Source: an uncultured Parafilimonas sp. (GTDB taxonomy: Bacteria; Bacteroidota; Bacteroidia; Chitinophagales; Chitinophagaceae). Taken from it: a stretch of 64,000 nt of DNA. The stretch covers positions 62,001-126,000 of the forward strand of contig CAIRZB010000071.1 of NCBI GenBank assembly GCA_903882935.1, written 5' to 3'. The notes under the pieces are model-generated. The model saw only the letters and a program-made list of their open reading frames with translations. It did no database searches and was not told the origin of the DNA. The translations under genes and the position numbers were made by a program. This document shows positions 1 through 10,000 of this stretch, piece by piece; the stretch's first letter is position 1, and every line of letters starts with the position of its first letter.

Positions 1-191
1 TTATTGAGGGTGTTTTTTAATGTATCGCTGTCGTTAGTATCAGCAGTGGCGCTGTCCGGTGGCACTGTTTGGGCAACGACGGTATCCACGGCACCAGCCG
101 CCGAATCAGCCTGCTGGCCAAAAGCAGCCGTAAAAAAGGCCATGCAGCAAGCCAACAACAAAACGGTATGTTTACAATGTGTATTACGCAT
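1..191 (-). CDS. N-terminal part of a secreted or membrane protein, cut by the window edge
   Basis: Reading the minus strand from an ATG at 191, 63 codons stay open to the window edge. The product begins with a short basic stretch, a hydrophobic segment (about residues 8-25) and a cleavage-like site ending in AFGQ. A Ser/Thr/Asp/Ala-rich region follows, as is usual just after the signal peptide of Bacteroidota envelope proteins. The ATG overlaps the stop of the SpoIIM gene by 8 bases, so the two are very likely translationally coupled. In this phylum SpoIIM-like genes are often followed by a DUF4129 protein and then MoxR/DUF58 genes, so that is the best guess; the visible part carries no diagnostic domain. 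Confidence 0.7.
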   Translation of the reverse strand, partial: MRNTHCKHTVLLLACCMAFFTAAFGQQADSAAGAVDTVVAQTVPPDSATADTNDSDTLKNTLN

Positions 192-1155
192 TCGGCAACA
201 ACCCCTCCCCCATTTTAATGCGCTTGTTTAACCTTATTGGGTACAGTACAAAATACCCCACCACAAAAGCCAATGAGCCGGCCAGTATGCTTATATTAAG
301 CAACAACGGCATGCGGTAGTGCCGGGTAACAAACCCCTCAAAAAAAGCGGCGGTAACAAACACCGGTATAAGGCCAATAATTATTAAGGCACCTTCTTTT
401 GCGCCTGTTTTAAGGGCCTCCAGCCGCTTGCGCGTGCCGGGAAAAAGCCAACTTTTGCCTAATATAATACCGGCGGCCCCAGCTATAATTATGGCACTAA
501 GCTCTAGCGTGCCATGTATCATAACTGTTAATAAAAACTGCCCGCCCAGCCCTTTTGAATAAAACATATAGTCAAACGCACCTACCTCTATACCTTGGGT
601 TATTAGGCTATAGCCGGTGAATAAAAAAGGGATAATGCCCTCAAAAAAATAGAGGAAAGAAACTTTAATGTTGTTTACCATTATACCAAGCCACATTAAA
701 AAACTGTTATCGCCGTTGTACACATCAAACGGGTTGCCCTTGGCTATGTTGCGCATGGTTTGGTTAACATACTCATCCCCCATTATCTCCCGTACAAAAT
801 GCTCATCCTTCATGGCAGAAAAAAAGCCTACCGCATAAAACAACAAGAATAGCAAGAAGCACACCAGCAATACCTTGTGGTGTTTTGCAACTGCCAACGG
901 AATATCGTATTTACACAGCTTAACAAATCGGTTTTGGCGTTCTCGGCGGTTACGGTAAATTTTCAAATACCGTTTAGCGGCCTCGGTGTTTAAAAAGCGG
1001 GTTACTTTACTATGGGGGTAAAAGGTTTTGGCATACCCCAAATCGTCTACCAACTGGGTAAACTCAAGGGCCTGTTCGTCTGGGTTGGTTGACGGGTGCT
1101 TGCTTATGTTTTCCCACCGCTCTTTGTTTTTTTTTATAAAAAGGGCTTCTCTCAA
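184..1155 (-). CDS. SpoIIM-like (DUF95) integral membrane protein
   Basis: 323 residues. A soluble, basic N-terminal region of about 90 residues is followed by five likely membrane segments (about 93-115, 165-190, 210-240, 258-283, 288-312). The segment with HGTLEL (about residue 214) matches the conserved motif of the stage II sporulation protein M family. In non-sporulating bacteria the family has no proven role; it usually sits with RDD proteins and MoxR/DUF58 genes. The start is TTG: the only nearby ATG (1159) is out of frame, and an in-frame stop lies two codons upstream. It is divergent from the RDD gene (77 bp between them) and overlaps the next gene by 8 bases. Confidence 0.85.
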   Translation of the reverse strand: MREALFIKKNKERWENISKHPSTNPDEQALEFTQLVDDLGYAKTFYPHSKVTRFLNTEAAKRYLKIYRNRRERQNRFVKLCKYDIPLAVAKHHKVLLVCFLLFLLFYAVGFFSAMKDEHFVREIMGDEYVNQTMRNIAKGNPFDVYNGDNSFLMWLGIMVNNIKVSFLYFFEGIIPFLFTGYSLITQGIEVGAFDYMFYSKGLGGQFLLTVMIHGTLELSAIIIAGAAGIILGKSWLFPGTRKRLEALKTGAKEGALIIIGLIPVFVTAAFFEGFVTRHYRMPLLLNISILAGSLAFVVGYFVLYPIRLNKRIKMGEGLLPNA

Positions 1156-1186
1156 ACATTAAATTTGCTCCAAAATAATTAATTAG

Positions 1187-1217
1187 TTGTTACCCCCGGC
1201 ACAAAACGCTAATTTTA
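1187..1217 (+). promoter_or_regulatory. Candidate Bacteroidota promoter for the RDD gene
   Basis: TTG at 1187-1189 and TAATTTTA at 1210-1217 are separated by 20 bases. This fits the -33 (TTTG) and -7 (TAnnTTTG) pattern with one mismatch in the -7 box. The RDD start codon lies 15 bases further on. Confidence 0.4.
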
Positions 1218-1232
1218 TTTATCACACATTAT

Positions 1233-2048
1233 ATGAGCAGGTTTAAAATACTCACCCCGTTTAACATTGAGCTTGATTTTGACATACCTGATTTCCACAA
1301 ACGCCTGTTCGCATGGTTGCTGGATGTGATCATCGCCATATTGTACGTGGTTGTTATATTCATATTGGCAGCATTAATTTGGGGGGATGGCAAAAATGAT
1401 GTTTTTACTCGAAACTACGCGTGGATTAGCCTTATCATCATGGTACCCATCTCTATTTACCCGCTTGCCACCGAAATTATGTTTAACGGGCAAACCTTGG
1501 GTAAAAAAATAATGGGCATACGGGTAATTAACCAAGACGGTGGCAATGCCACCGTTAGCCAGTTTGTAATACGCCTATTACTGCGTGTATCGGATCTTTT
1601 GATGCTGAACCTGTTTTTGTTTTTTGTATTTATCCTACCCACCGATGCAAAGGAGGTGTTACAATCATCTCAATTGTTATTTTTCTTCCTGTTCATGATT
1701 GCCGACACCCTTTGCATTATTATAACGAAAAAATCGCAACGGCTAGGTGACTTGGCGGCCGGCACCATATTGGTAAACCTACGCACCAAGGCTGATTTGG
1801 AAGAAACCGTTTTTATGGAAACGGAAAACAACTACGTACCCGTTTTTCCGGAGGTGATGCGGCTTACCGATAGGGATTTGAATATTATTAAATCAGTGTA
1901 CAGCGCGGTAATTAAAAAGAACGACTACGCCCTTGCAGAACGCACTGCCAGCAAAATAGAAGGTGCCCTTAAAATACACACCAAACAACACCCCGTTGAT
2001 TTTTTGGAAACCCTGCTAAAAGATTATAATTATTTGAGTACCAAGTAA
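1233..2048 (+). CDS. RDD family membrane protein
   Basis: 271 residues. The RDD domain covers about residues 20-180: KRLFAWLLDVII carries the first Arg and Asp, FNGQTLGKKIMGIRV is the conserved central signature, and QRLGDLAAGTILV carries the last Asp. Membrane segments lie near 27-50, 63-82, 110-135 and 145-165. The C-terminal 85 residues are soluble. RDD proteins have been linked to transport or to membrane-protein clusters, but no substrate can be named here. The gene is divergent from the SpoIIM-like gene, an arrangement often seen in this phylum. Confidence 0.88.
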   Translation: MSRFKILTPFNIELDFDIPDFHKRLFAWLLDVIIAILYVVVIFILAALIWGDGKNDVFTRNYAWISLIIMVPISIYPLATEIMFNGQTLGKKIMGIRVINQDGGNATVSQFVIRLLLRVSDLLMLNLFLFFVFILPTDAKEVLQSSQLLFFFLFMIADTLCIIITKKSQRLGDLAAGTILVNLRTKADLEETVFMETENNYVPVFPEVMRLTDRDLNIIKSVYSAVIKKNDYALAERTASKIEGALKIHTKQHPVDFLETLLKDYNYLSTK

Positions 2049-2108
2049 AGGGACTAAACGCGTTGTAAAACAACGCTGGTTTGGCAAACTCACTGCAATT
2101 AAACCCGC

Positions 2109-2582
2109 CTATTTCATGGACCCTGCAGCCAATAAAGCAATCAACGCAATAACAATAATCATCAGGTAAAAAGAAAGGATGATTATGGTTAGAATACCCC
2201 AATATTTACTGTAAATATTTAAATGACTCAGAGACTTATTGAACAACTCCTGGTCTTTACCCGCAATAGCCTTCAGCATATTATTGGAAAAACTGAGCAT
2301 GTAAAAACAAGGCACCAAATAGACACCTATGAGCAAGATGTAAAAAATAATTACACCGACGAACGTTCCGCCGGCATAAGCAGGCGTAACGGCTGAGTTA
2401 CTTAATTTTGATAAACTAGTCAACAGGAAACTGCCGCCAAAAACCAACAGCAAAACAACCAATGAACACCCGATGATGCCCACCAAAGCCATAAAGCGGT
2501 TCCATTTGGCAATGGAAATAAAATGAGATTGAGCGATATCGTCAATACCCAAGTTGAATAAAACCGACTGCTGGTCTTCCAT
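2109..2582 (-). CDS. DUF5362-like small membrane protein
   Basis: 157 residues from the ATG at 2582; a TTG nine bases upstream is less likely to be used. A short polar N-terminus precedes four hydrophobic segments (about 28-58, 70-95, 98-110 and 133-157). A polar loop between the third and fourth holds AGKDQELFNKSLSHLNIYSKYWG. The pattern resembles DUF5362 proteins, which have no known function. The gene lies between the convergent RDD gene and the proS terminator. Confidence 0.6.
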   Translation of the reverse strand: MEDQQSVLFNLGIDDIAQSHFISIAKWNRFMALVGIIGCSLVVLLLVFGGSFLLTSLSKLSNSAVTPAYAGGTFVGVIIFYILLIGVYLVPCFYMLSFSNNMLKAIAGKDQELFNKSLSHLNIYSKYWGILTIIILSFYLMIIVIALIALLAAGSMK

Positions 2583-2639
2583 GGCACACAAATATTTTAG
2601 GGTGGTAATTAGCTATGAAGATAAGTAAACAATACAATA

Positions 2640-2673
2640 AAAAAATGCTTTGTTGTAACAAAGCATTTTTTTA
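2640..2673 (-). terminator. Intrinsic terminator after proS
   Basis: AATGCTTTGTT (2644-2654) pairs with AACAAAGCATT (2657-2667). It is flanked by A- and T-runs, so on the minus strand the stem is followed by a run of T. It lies 70-100 bases past the proS stop. Confidence 0.8.
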
Positions 2674-2740
2674 TTGCACACATGTATCTCGAAATTTACA
2701 TTGGCTTTTTCAGCAAATAAAAAACAGTTGCCTGTGTAGG

Positions 2741-4219
2741 TTAATATGCCCGCGCAAACAACACTCGTTGGGCCGAGGGGTTGCCGGTTAATATGCACTT
2801 GCCGGCTTCCAGTTGGTTATTAATGGGTATGCAGCGTATCGTTGCTTTTGACAGTTCCTTAATCTTTTCCTCCGTATCGCCGGTGCCGTCCCAATGGGCT
2901 GCGATAAAGCCGCCTTTTTTATCAAGCAGTTCGTTAAACTCCTCCCAAGTGTCGGCAGGGGTAATATGCTCAGCCCTGTAGGTATTTGCTTTGGCATAAA
3001 TGTTTTGCTGTATTTCTTCCAACAAGGCAATTACCGCCTCGGGTAAACCATCCAAGCTGTAACTGCTTTTTTCTTTGGTGTCCCTTCTGGCCACTTCTAC
3101 CACGTTATTTTCCAAGTCGCGCGCGCCAATGGCAATGCGTACGGGCACGCCTTTCATTTCATACTCGGCAAACTTCCACCCCGGGCGGCTGTTTTCATTA
3201 TCGTCGTATTTAACCTTAATGCCGGCGGCTTTAAGGCTTTTTACTATGCCTTTTACCTTTTCGTCTATCAGGGCCTTTTGCTCCTCCCCTTTAAAAATTG
3301 GCACTATCACCACCTGTATGGGTGCCAGTTTTGGCGGCAGCACCAACCCGTCGTCATCGCTATGGGCCATCACCAGTGCCCCAATCAAACGTGTGCTCAC
3401 CCCCCAGCTAGTGGCCCATACATAGTCCAGCTTATTCTGCTTGTCACTAAATTTAACGTCAAAAGCCTTGGCAAAGTTTTGCCCCAAAAAATGGCTGGTA
3501 CCGGCCTGTAGTGCCTTGCCATCTTGCATAAGGGCCTCAATACAATACGTTTCTTCCGCCCCTGCAAAACGCTCGTTGGGCGATTTTATGCCCTTTACCA
3601 CGGGCATGGCCATCCAATCCTCTGCAAAGCTGGCATATACGTGCAACATTTGCTCTGCCTCTGCCACAGCCTCATCCTTTGTGGCGTGGGCCGTGTGGCC
3701 TTCTTGCCACAAAAACTCGGCGGTGCGTAAAAACAACCGGGTGCGCATTTCCCAACGCACCACATTGGCCCATTGGTTTATCAGCAAGGGAAGGTCGCGG
3801 TACGATTGTATCCAGCCTTTGTATGTATTCCATATTATCGCTTCGCTGGTGGGCCTCACTACCAGCTCTTCTTCCAGCTTAGCTTCAGGGTCAACCATTA
3901 ATTTACCGGGCCTTTCGGGGTCGCTTTTTAACCGGTAATGGGTTACCACAGCACATTCCTTTGCAAAGCCTTCGGCATTTTTTTCCTCTGCCTCAAAAAG
4001 ACTTTTGGGTACAAACAAGGGAAAGTATGCGTTTACGTGGCCGGTTTCCTTAAACATTTTATCCAACACATCGCGCATGTTTTCCCAAAGGGCGTACCCG
4101 TAGGGCTTTATTACCATACAGCCCCTAACAGCACTGTAATCGGCCAAGCCGCTTTTGAGTATAATATCGTTATACCATTGGGAGTAGTCTTGTTCCCGCG
4201 ATGTAATTTCTTTACCCAT
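2741..4219 (-). CDS. proS: Proline--tRNA ligase, type 3 (archaeal/eukaryotic-like)
   Basis: 492 residues. A cytoplasmic class II aminoacyl-tRNA synthetase that charges tRNA-Pro. Motif 2 is seen in [20 protein letters not shown] and motif 3 in [19 protein letters not shown] (about residue 275). The anticodon-binding domain begins near [15 protein letters not shown] (about 300), and the short ProRS-specific C-terminal domain ends in RVLFARAY. The roughly 490-residue length, the C-terminal extension and the lack of an inserted editing domain indicate the type 3 form, which is usual in Bacteroidota. The start ATG follows a 170-base AT-rich gap shared with a divergent lipoprotein gene. Confidence 0.97.
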   Translation of the reverse strand: MGKEITSREQDYSQWYNDIILKSGLADYSAVRGCMVIKPYGYALWENMRDVLDKMFKETGHVNAYFPLFVPKSLFEAEEKNAEGFAKECAVVTHYRLKSDPERPGKLMVDPEAKLEEELVVRPTSEAIIWNTYKGWIQSYRDLPLLINQWANVVRWEMRTRLFLRTAEFLWQEGHTAHATKDEAVAEAEQMLHVYASFAEDWMAMPVVKGIKSPNERFAGAEETYCIEALMQDGKALQAGTSHFLGQNFAKAFDVKFSDKQNKLDYVWATSWGVSTRLIGALVMAHSDDDGLVLPPKLAPIQVVIVPIFKGEEQKALIDEKVKGIVKSLKAAGIKVKYDDNENSRPGWKFAEYEMKGVPVRIAIGARDLENNVVEVARRDTKEKSSYSLDGLPEAVIALLEEIQQNIYAKANTYRAEHITPADTWEEFNELLDKKGGFIAAHWDGTGDTEEKIKELSKATIRCIPINNQLEAGKCILTGNPSAQRVLFARAY

Positions 4220-4388
4220 AGTGGTTTTTATTTGTACAAAAAAGTCAAATTAACAATTGTTAGCTTTTTAAAGTACTATTAACAGTTTTAAAAAAATATT
4301 TATTCAATTTCTCACCGTAACTTGCATATACCTTTTTGGAGAGCAGCAAATGTAATAACTTAGCTTAACAATCTTCAAATAGCCCGAT

Positions 4389-5102
4389 ATGAATACCAAA
4401 ATATTAGCTGTGGTAATTGCAGCGGCCCTTATAACCAGCTGCTCTTCATTATACAAAGCCACAAGTACGCCAGATGACATTTATTACACACCTGCGGCTT
4501 CAACCGTAAAGGCAACTAACACCGATGCCGGTTACGACAGGTATGAAAACTACCAAAGCAGCACCGAGGACCAATATTTACGCATGAAAGTGCAAAACCC
4601 AACCTTGTGGGGTACCATTGATGATTACAGCTATTGGAACGACAGCCGTTATGATTATGGCTATAGTTGCAACAGCTCACGCACCATGTTGTTAACCTCG
4701 CTTTACAATCCATATGGATACAGCGGCTTTTTTGGCAGGTCAAACTTTGGTTACGGCGGTTTTGGCTACGGTTGGAACAATTGGGGCAGCCCATACCAAA
4801 CAGTGGTGCTTTACAAAAACCCTACCGTGTATAACAACACCAACAAATCCAACCTTACCGCATACCACAACATACAGTATAACAACACCAATAGGGATAA
4901 GTATACTAGCAATGGCAATGGTTACCAAAATGGCAACTACACTACCCGTGGCAGCAGCTACAATGGTAACAATAGCAACAGCAATTACGTGCCTGCACGC
5001 TCATTTAGTTCAAGTTCATCAAGCAACAGTGCGGGTGGGCGCAGCGGTGGTTTTAGCAGCACGGGCAGCAGCGCAGGCAGCAGCAGGGCTACCCGCCACT
5101 AA
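4389..5102 (+). CDS. Asn/Ser/Gly/Tyr-rich lipoprotein of unknown function
   Basis: 237 residues. The N-terminus MNTKILAVVIAAALITSC is a lipoprotein signal with the lipobox Cys at residue 18. The mature part has no recognised domain. It contains Tyr/Gly-rich stretches (about 95-125), an Asn/Thr-rich middle, and a C-terminal third made almost wholly of Ser, Gly, Asn and Ala. This low-complexity make-up suggests a flexible envelope or surface protein. A strong terminator follows 28 bases after the stop, so it is probably transcribed alone. Confidence 0.75.
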   Translation: MNTKILAVVIAAALITSCSSLYKATSTPDDIYYTPAASTVKATNTDAGYDRYENYQSSTEDQYLRMKVQNPTLWGTIDDYSYWNDSRYDYGYSCNSSRTMLLTSLYNPYGYSGFFGRSNFGYGGFGYGWNNWGSPYQTVVLYKNPTVYNNTNKSNLTAYHNIQYNNTNRDKYTSNGNGYQNGNYTTRGSSYNGNNSNSNYVPARSFSSSSSSNSAGGRSGGFSSTGSSAGSSRATRH

Positions 5103-5130
5103 TTGCATACTCCCTACATATTTTATACTA

Positions 5131-5166
5131 CCAAGGGGCGTGCCTTACATGCCCCTTGGTATTTTT
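5131..5166 (+). terminator. Intrinsic terminator after the 4389 lipoprotein gene
   Basis: CCAAGGGGC (5131-5139) pairs with GCCCCTTGG (5151-5159) around an 11-base loop and is followed by TATTTTT. Confidence 0.8.
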
Positions 5167-5182
5167 ACAACAACCTTGCGGC

Positions 5183-6709
5183 ATGAGGATAGCACACATA
5201 ACAACTATTGCTTTAATTTTAGTTGCCTTAAACACCAACGCCCAAACACCAGATGATGCTTTGCGCAATATTTGGTTTATACCGGGGGGTACTGCCAGGG
5301 CCATGGGCATTGGCGGGGCCATGGGGTCGCTGGGTGGCGACATTACCGCCAACAGCATTAACCCCGCAGGCATTGCCGTGTATAAAACAAAAGAAGTAGT
5401 GGTATCGCCGGGTTTTATGTTTAACAATAATTCGGCAAGTTTTAGGGGTATACAGTCAACCAGCAGCCAAAACGCCCTTTCGTATGGTGCATCAGGTATT
5501 GTACTAACAGCCCAAAGTGCCGACGAAAGCTCGTTTACCAATTTTGGGTTTGCTTTTTCAGTAAATCAGTTGGCCAGTTTTAACAACCATATACATTATA
5601 CTGGCCATAACGATTACAGCAGTTACGCAGAACAATTTGTTGAGGAACTGGCGCGGGATTTTGCGAGCCCCCTTGCTGCCGAGCAGAATTATATCTATGG
5701 CTCTTCATTGGCTTACCGCACATACCTTATTGACACAGCCACTGGCAACGGCCAGTTAACGTATTTTGGGCTACCTAGCCCAGCTGGCGGCCTAAACCAA
5801 ACATACGATGCCAAAACAAGCGGGAGCTATAATGAAGCTACCCTTGGGCTTGCGGGTGCCATGAACGATAAATTATTCATCGGTTTTAGCCTTGGGATAC
5901 CCTTTGTAACATACCGGAAAGACGAGGTTTTTACCGAAGCCGATGCCAGCGGAAACACCAACAACAATTTTAGCTCATCAACGTTTACTCGAAATTATAC
6001 CTCCACAGGTGTTGGGCTTAATGTTAAGCTAGGCATCATTTACAAGCCGCAGCAAAACTTTAGGTTTGGGCTGTCATTGCACTCCCCTTCGTTTATATCT
6101 TTTACTGATAAAATTCGCGCCTCCATGACTACCAATACAGAAGGTTATGCAGGCATACAAAGCGAGAACAGCGACAACCTTAACAGCGGCAACCCGGGCG
6201 AAACACAGTACACCCTACAAACACCGTTTAAAGCGATATTGAGCGGCACCTACCTGTTTAGTGCCGTGGCAGATACCCGCAAACAAAGGGGTTTTATTAC
6301 GGCTGATGTTGAGTATGCTGGGTATGGCGCCTCCAAGTTTTCCAGCAGTTCAAACCTTGGCGCTGGCAGTGATTATTACACCACTTTAAACAGTGCCACC
6401 AATGATTACTTAAAAGGCAATTTTAATATACGCTTGGGTGGTGAATTGAAGTTTGACCCTTGGGCTTTTCGTTTGGGGGGTGCCTATTACGGAAGCCCTT
6501 ACCGCGACAGCCAATTGAAAGCAAGCCGTACGCAGGCCGATGTTGGCATCGGCTACCGCAACCATGGGCTGTTTATTGACCTTACCTTTATACAAACTTT
6601 TAATAAAGATGTCCATTTCCCTTACCGGCTTAACGACAAGGCCAACACCTATGCCAACGTAAACGACAGCCGGGGAAACATTGTACTTACCGTTGGGTGT
6701 AAGATTTAA
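5183..6709 (+). CDS. OmpP1/FadL-like outer membrane porin
   Basis: 508 residues from the ATG at 5183; an upstream in-frame TTG falls inside the terminator stem and is rejected. The signal peptide is about residues 1-21 (ends NTNAQ). The mature N-terminus, with GGTARAMGIGGAMGSLGGDITANSINPAG, is the signature of the FadL/TodX fold, in which this segment plugs the barrel. Alternating amphipathic strands follow to the C-terminus. FadL proteins let hydrophobic molecules cross the outer membrane; the substrate here cannot be told. The gene is flanked by terminators and therefore monocistronic. Confidence 0.85.
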   Translation: MRIAHITTIALILVALNTNAQTPDDALRNIWFIPGGTARAMGIGGAMGSLGGDITANSINPAGIAVYKTKEVVVSPGFMFNNNSASFRGIQSTSSQNALSYGASGIVLTAQSADESSFTNFGFAFSVNQLASFNNHIHYTGHNDYSSYAEQFVEELARDFASPLAAEQNYIYGSSLAYRTYLIDTATGNGQLTYFGLPSPAGGLNQTYDAKTSGSYNEATLGLAGAMNDKLFIGFSLGIPFVTYRKDEVFTEADASGNTNNNFSSSTFTRNYTSTGVGLNVKLGIIYKPQQNFRFGLSLHSPSFISFTDKIRASMTTNTEGYAGIQSENSDNLNSGNPGETQYTLQTPFKAILSGTYLFSAVADTRKQRGFITADVEYAGYGASKFSSSSNLGAGSDYYTTLNSATNDYLKGNFNIRLGGELKFDPWAFRLGGAYYGSPYRDSQLKASRTQADVGIGYRNHGLFIDLTFIQTFNKDVHFPYRLNDKANTYANVNDSRGNIVLTVGCKI

Positions 6710-6765
6710 ACAGTTGGCGTTAGGCATGTACAGCTGCACTTACCCTTTAGGGTATCAAATAAAAC

Positions 6766-6802
6766 AACCCGCCAAGCGAATGCTTGGCGGGTTATTTTAT
6801 TT
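6766..6802. terminator. Bidirectional terminator between convergent genes
   Basis: AACCCGCCAAGC (6766-6777) pairs perfectly with GCTTGGCGGGTT (6782-6793) around a 4-base loop. ATTTTATTT follows on the plus side and GTTTTATTT on the minus side. It serves the FadL-like gene and probably also the FG-GAP gene. Confidence 0.85.
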
Positions 6803-6857
6803 CAAGCGGTAGTTTGTATCCGTCGCTTTGTACCCAATACAAAAAAAGCGTAATTTT

Positions 6858-6960
6858 TGGGAAGATAGCCACACCCGCTCAGCACTCACAATAGATTCGT
6901 TCAGCTTGCGCGCAGGTTCGCTGTAGCGATAGAATCAGCCTTGTCTGCCTGAAACAAGAC
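6858..6960 (+). repeat. Diverged copy of an interspersed intergenic repeat
   Basis: The order GATAGCCAC.CCCGCT, AGATTCG, GCGCGC.GG.TCGCTGT, then an A/C-rich tail with ACAAGA.AG matches two segments near 60.1-60.4 kb. The copies differ by point changes and small gaps. The rest of the 6710-7080 gap holds only the terminator. Confidence 0.6.
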
Positions 6961-7080
6961 AGGACACCTATTTTAATGGTACTGGTTTTATACCGTAAGT
7001 GGGATGGCTATCAATAATGAGGGGCGTTTGTTTACGCTTACATTCAAAACCTTCTCTAACGCCCAATCCCATATTTGCTA

Positions 7081-10000
7081 TCAAAACTTCACCACCCGCT
7101 TCTCCCCTTTGCTGTTGGTTATCTCAATACTGGTTACTTGGGCATCAGCATTAATAACCCTTGCCGACTGCGACAAGAAACCTGCCCCATAATTGAACTC
7201 CACTTTGCGTTTGCGCCCATTTTTTAGTGTTAGCATCGCAGACACATCATCCTTGTTTGCCCTAACGGGTGTAACCGCCTGCTTTATTTGAAAAACCTTT
7301 AGCGGGCCGCGGTTTTGTGATGCAGCCAGCAGGCAGTTGCCTTGCTTGTTATATAACTTAACCAATGCTTTGCCGTTGCCGGGTATAAACAGGCCGCTTT
7401 GCAATATACTCAGCGGTTTAAAGCCACCTTTGCCATCGCCCTTCAACACCAGCCCGTTTAAAGCATCGTACCGGCCAACGCTAACCTCGGTGCCATAATC
7501 ATTGCCGTTTATCACCACATCAAGGTTGCCGTCTCCATCTACATCCTCTGCCACCATGCCGAACAACGCTGAGAATTGCGCTTCCACCGGCAGCGGCACC
7601 ATGGTAAATTGCCCGTTACCATCGTTGCGTAAGTAGGCACTTTTAAAATTATTGGCTTTTAGTATCAACGCCCCTTTCAACTCATCCGGGGTAAGCAGGC
7701 TGTCCATAGTGGCGCGGGCATAGGCCCTGTAAGTAGGAAATTTTCGCCTAAACTCAATCATCTGGCTTATTTCTTGTTCCCTTAGCTGGGCTGGGTATTC
7801 CCTTAGGGTGCTGTCCTCGCCCGATGTTGGCAAATACAAAGAAGGTAGGGCATCAAATACACCGTTTTTGTCAAAATCCTTTGCGTATACCCGTACCGGG
7901 TATTGTTCAGTAGGCCTGTAAAAGGAGTTTTGCCCGGTGTTACCCACTATGTAATCAATATCACCGTCATTGTCAAAGTCACCGGGTACAATACTGTTCC
8001 ACCAGCCCAATTGGTTGTCTAACCCTGTGGGCATAGGCTCAAGCCTGCCGTGGTTGTTCTTAAAAAATTTAATGGGCATAAACTCACCAGCGAGCATCAA
8101 GTCAACCCACCCGTCATTGTTAAAATCAGTCCAAATGGCATCACACACCATGCCTACATCCTTAAGGCCAGGGGCAACCGAGGCGGTAACATCTGTAAAA
8201 ACAATCTTGCCGTTTTTTGAATCGTTGCGGTACACCGCGCACGATACCGGCATGGGGTATTTGCCGGGTAAGCAACGCCCGGCCACAAATATGTCTAAAT
8301 CGCCGTCATTGTCAATATCCACCGCGCGTGCGCACGACTTGCTGGCGTAATTTGGCGGCAATGCCGCTGAATCGTATTTAAAATTCCCTTTTCCGTCATT
8401 CACATACAGCCTGTCCATGTAGCCTTCGCTGTTGGCCAAATTCCTATATCCCCCGGTGGCGATGTACATATCCAGGTCGCCATCGCCGTCGGCATCCAAC
8501 AATAACACGCCCCGGTCGTCATACATTTTGTTAACATGGTTGGCACCGGGCAGCAAATCCCGCGTGGCAAACTGGCCGTTCTGCTGCTGGGTAAGCAGCT
8601 TGGCACTGTAGCTGTACGAGCCAGACATTACCATGTCGTCCAGCCCATCGCCGTTAATATCACCCACTGCTAAGGCCGGGCTGTAATCGCTCAGTTTATG
8701 GGGCAGCAGCTTTTGTATGTTAAAATCAATATTATCGTCTTCTTTGTGTACAATATTGGCCTTTAGCGAGTCAGATATTTCCCTAAACAACGTACCTGTG
8801 GCTATCGCTGGCAAATCCCATATATACGCAACATGTGCGTCCGCATGCTTTACGTTTAATACTTGGTTGGCTTTTACATTGGTAAGCAACTGCAACTTGC
8901 CGTCGGGCCATTTTACCAACACGGTATCCACTGTTGAATCCCGACCCAGGCCAAAATGGGCACCCTGCTGGTCGGTAGACAAATACCCGCGGTAAGGCGT
9001 GTTTTCGCATACTTGCTGTTTGCCTTGGCCATAATGTAGTTCAACCCTTGCCCCCAAACCGTTTACGTTGGGCGCCTCTGCTGCAAAGTTCACCTGTAGG
9101 TAATGTGCAGTTTCTTTTTTGGTTTCAAACGCGGTGTTTTTGTATAACATGGCCTTGCCGTTTATGTTGTTCACCACAACATCAAGGTCGCCATCATTAT
9201 CCAAATCAACATACGCTGCACCATTGGAGAAGCTGGGTTCATCCAGCCCCCAATCAACTGTTGTATTGGAGAAGTTTATACCCCCATTATTGCGGAAGGC
9301 GTAGTTTTTTATCTTAACCTCCGGTATTTGCTCCAAAATATATTTTTTGGGGGCGAGGTCACTTGCCTCCCTGCGAAAGGCGATAAAATCGTGGTCAGTA
9401 ACATCTTTGGGGTAGCCGTTGGTAACAATTATATCCCGGTATGCATCGTTGTCAAAATCGGCCACCAACGGCGTCCAGCTCCAATCGGTTTCAGCGATTC
9501 CGCCCAAAAATGAAATTTCACTGAACACTGGCGCACCCACCGAATCTTTGGCATTTACACGAGGCCCTTGGTTAAGCTGTAAAGAATTTCGTACGTATTG
9601 ATACTGGTAACCATACAAATCGCTGTTCTGGTAAGTTTGGTAGCCAATAGCATTCAGCATCATCTTTTTACGAAAGTTGTCCTGGGGGTCCATATCCACT
9701 TCCACCACATCAGCCAATCCGTCGTTGTTAATATCCTGTATGTCTTGCCCCATGCCATTGGCCGATGTATGTTTAAAGTATTCGGCCGCCCTCTCAGTAA
9801 ACGTGCCGTTTTTATTGTTGATGTACAATAGATCATTCCCAATAAAATCATTGGTCACATATATATCCTTCCACCCATCATTGTTAATATCTGCAATGGT
9901 GGCACTGTGCCCAAAACCTTCTATGGTTATGCCAGCCTGTTTTGACACGTTGGTAAATACAGGGTGTTTTAAATTGGGGTCCCAATCATTCCGATACAAA

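Noticed and set aside
4-231. Plus-strand frame of 75 codons with a signal-like start
   Set aside because: It lies antisense to the secreted-protein start (1-191) and the end of the SpoIIM gene, both of which fit a conserved order.
7004-7192. Plus-strand frame of 62 codons
   Set aside because: Mostly antisense to the end of the FG-GAP gene, without a known domain.
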